NCBI GenBank assembly: GCA_020853155.1
Contig: JADYZL010000072.1
Coordinates: forward strand, 1-6,231
Length of the DNA stretch: 6,231 nt
Source: Bryobacterales bacterium
GTDB taxonomy: Bacteria > Acidobacteriota > Terriglobia > Bryobacterales > Bryobacteraceae
Reading direction: 5' to 3'
In this document: positions 5,799-6,231 of the stretch, piece after piece
Layout: each line of letters begins with the position of its first letter
How positions within the stretch are numbered: position 1 is the stretch's first letter
Notes under the pieces: generated by a model
What the model was told of the DNA's origin: nothing
Database searches by the model: none
The model's input: only the letters and a program-made list of their open reading frames with translations
Position numbers and translations under genes: made by a program

Positions 5799-6231
5799 GG
5801 GCCGCTTGCCGCAGCACGGCATTCACGGCGCGGATCACCATCTCCGGCTGCTGAATCGGAATCTCATGGGCGGATTGGGCGGCGACCAAGCGGAGCGCGG
5901 GCGGGTCACTCAACGAGCGCATCTTTTCCTGGAGCAGGTTCCATTGGCGCTGATACTCGGCATCCGTGTAGTCCGGCGGGACCCAGCGCGGCTTGCGAGC
6001 GAGACCCGCGCTCAGAATCACCAACGGCGTCGGGCCGAAGCCGCCGGCGTCTCTCGCCTGGCGCATGCTCTCTTCGAAGAGCAGCAACTCCGCCAATGCC
6101 GCCTCTACCTGCCGGGGCATCGCACGGAATGTCCGGATCGTCTCCCATTGCGCGTCGCTGAAGGCGGCGGCCTCCTCGCCGCGCCGGTCCATCCCAAAGA
6201 AGCCGGGCGCGATGCGGAAGAGGCTCAGTTC
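5779..6231 (-). CDS. Alpha/beta-hydrolase-like protein, C-terminal 150 residues (start beyond the window)
   Basis: The frame is open to the right edge, reading ELSLFRIAPGFFG ahead of the first internal Met (base 6192), so the gene continues outside and Met there is not a start. The visible part looks like the cap and C-terminal core of an alpha/beta-hydrolase: a helical cap (WETIRTFRAMPRQVEAALAE, about visible residues 29-48), a strand PTPLVILSAG (67-76), a helix QRQWNLLQEKMRSLS (94-108), a strand RLVAAQ, then SAHEIPIQQPEMVI (120-133), with His122 in the place of the catalytic His, and a final helix. The nucleophile elbow (usually GxSxG) should be upstream and cannot be checked. The substrate is unknown; esterase, lipase or C-C hydrolase are all possible. 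The Pro-rich tail overlaps the end of the membrane protein gene by 20 bp. Confidence 0.8.
   Translation of the reverse strand, partial: ELSLFRIAPGFFGMDRRGEEAAAFSDAQWETIRTFRAMPRQVEAALAELLLFEESMRQARDAGGFGPTPLVILSAGLARKPRWVPPDYTDAEYQRQWNLLQEKMRSLSDPPALRLVAAQSAHEIPIQQPEMVIRAVNAVLRQAAPTPPVR

Noticed and set aside
5790..5805. Hairpin GCGGC-GTAGGG-GCCGC after the membrane protein gene as a terminator
   Set aside because: The stem is only 5 bp, includes the stop codon in its loop, and no T run follows.
4584..5822. 412-residue open frame on the minus strand opposite the membrane protein gene
   Set aside because: It is rich in Gln, His, Arg and Glu with no recognisable domain, which is what the reverse strand of GC-rich membrane-protein coding sequence gives. 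The plus-strand gene is clearly real.
1..6231. Search for tRNA/rRNA genes, CRISPR repeats, transposase genes, terminal inverted repeats or phage genes
   Set aside because: Nothing matching was seen; nearly all of the window is accounted for by the five genes.

Overview
The window is a GC-rich, densely coded stretch of bacterial chromosome. It holds five protein genes and no RNA genes, insertion sequences, CRISPR arrays or prophage signs that I could find. Protein style (a FeoB with an 'ACAIP' gate, a GH88 uronidase, a large membrane spermidine-synthase-like protein) suggests an environmental, polysaccharide-using bacterium of the Acidobacteriota / Planctomycetota / Hydrogenedentota kind. That placement is an impression, not a demonstrated assignment.

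Layout, left to right: (1) the 3' nine-tenths or so of feoB on the plus strand, with its first codons cut off by the window edge. (2) On the minus strand, a two-gene unit: a GH88-type unsaturated glucuronyl hydrolase followed 4 bases later by a small acidic conserved hypothetical gene, whose tail runs 23 bp into the end of feoB. (3) A 163-bp divergent intergenic region, the only non-coding stretch of any size. (4) On the plus strand, a 795-residue membrane protein with a methyltransferase / spermidine-synthase-like domain between two blocks of membrane helices. (5) On the minus strand, the C-terminal part of an alpha/beta-hydrolase-like protein, convergent with and overlapping gene 4 by 20 bp; its start lies beyond the right edge.

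The genes do not form one obvious pathway. FeoB imports ferrous iron. The GH88 enzyme would finish the breakdown of unsaturated uronic-acid oligosaccharides in the cytoplasm. The membrane synthase-like protein and the hydrolase fragment have no assigned substrates. The points most worth a second look are the membrane synthase-like protein, which has a nucleotide-binding Rossmann core but not the Asp pair of true spermidine synthases, and the small acidic protein tied to the GH88 gene. I did not find convincing evidence of a new defence, mobile or regulatory system here.
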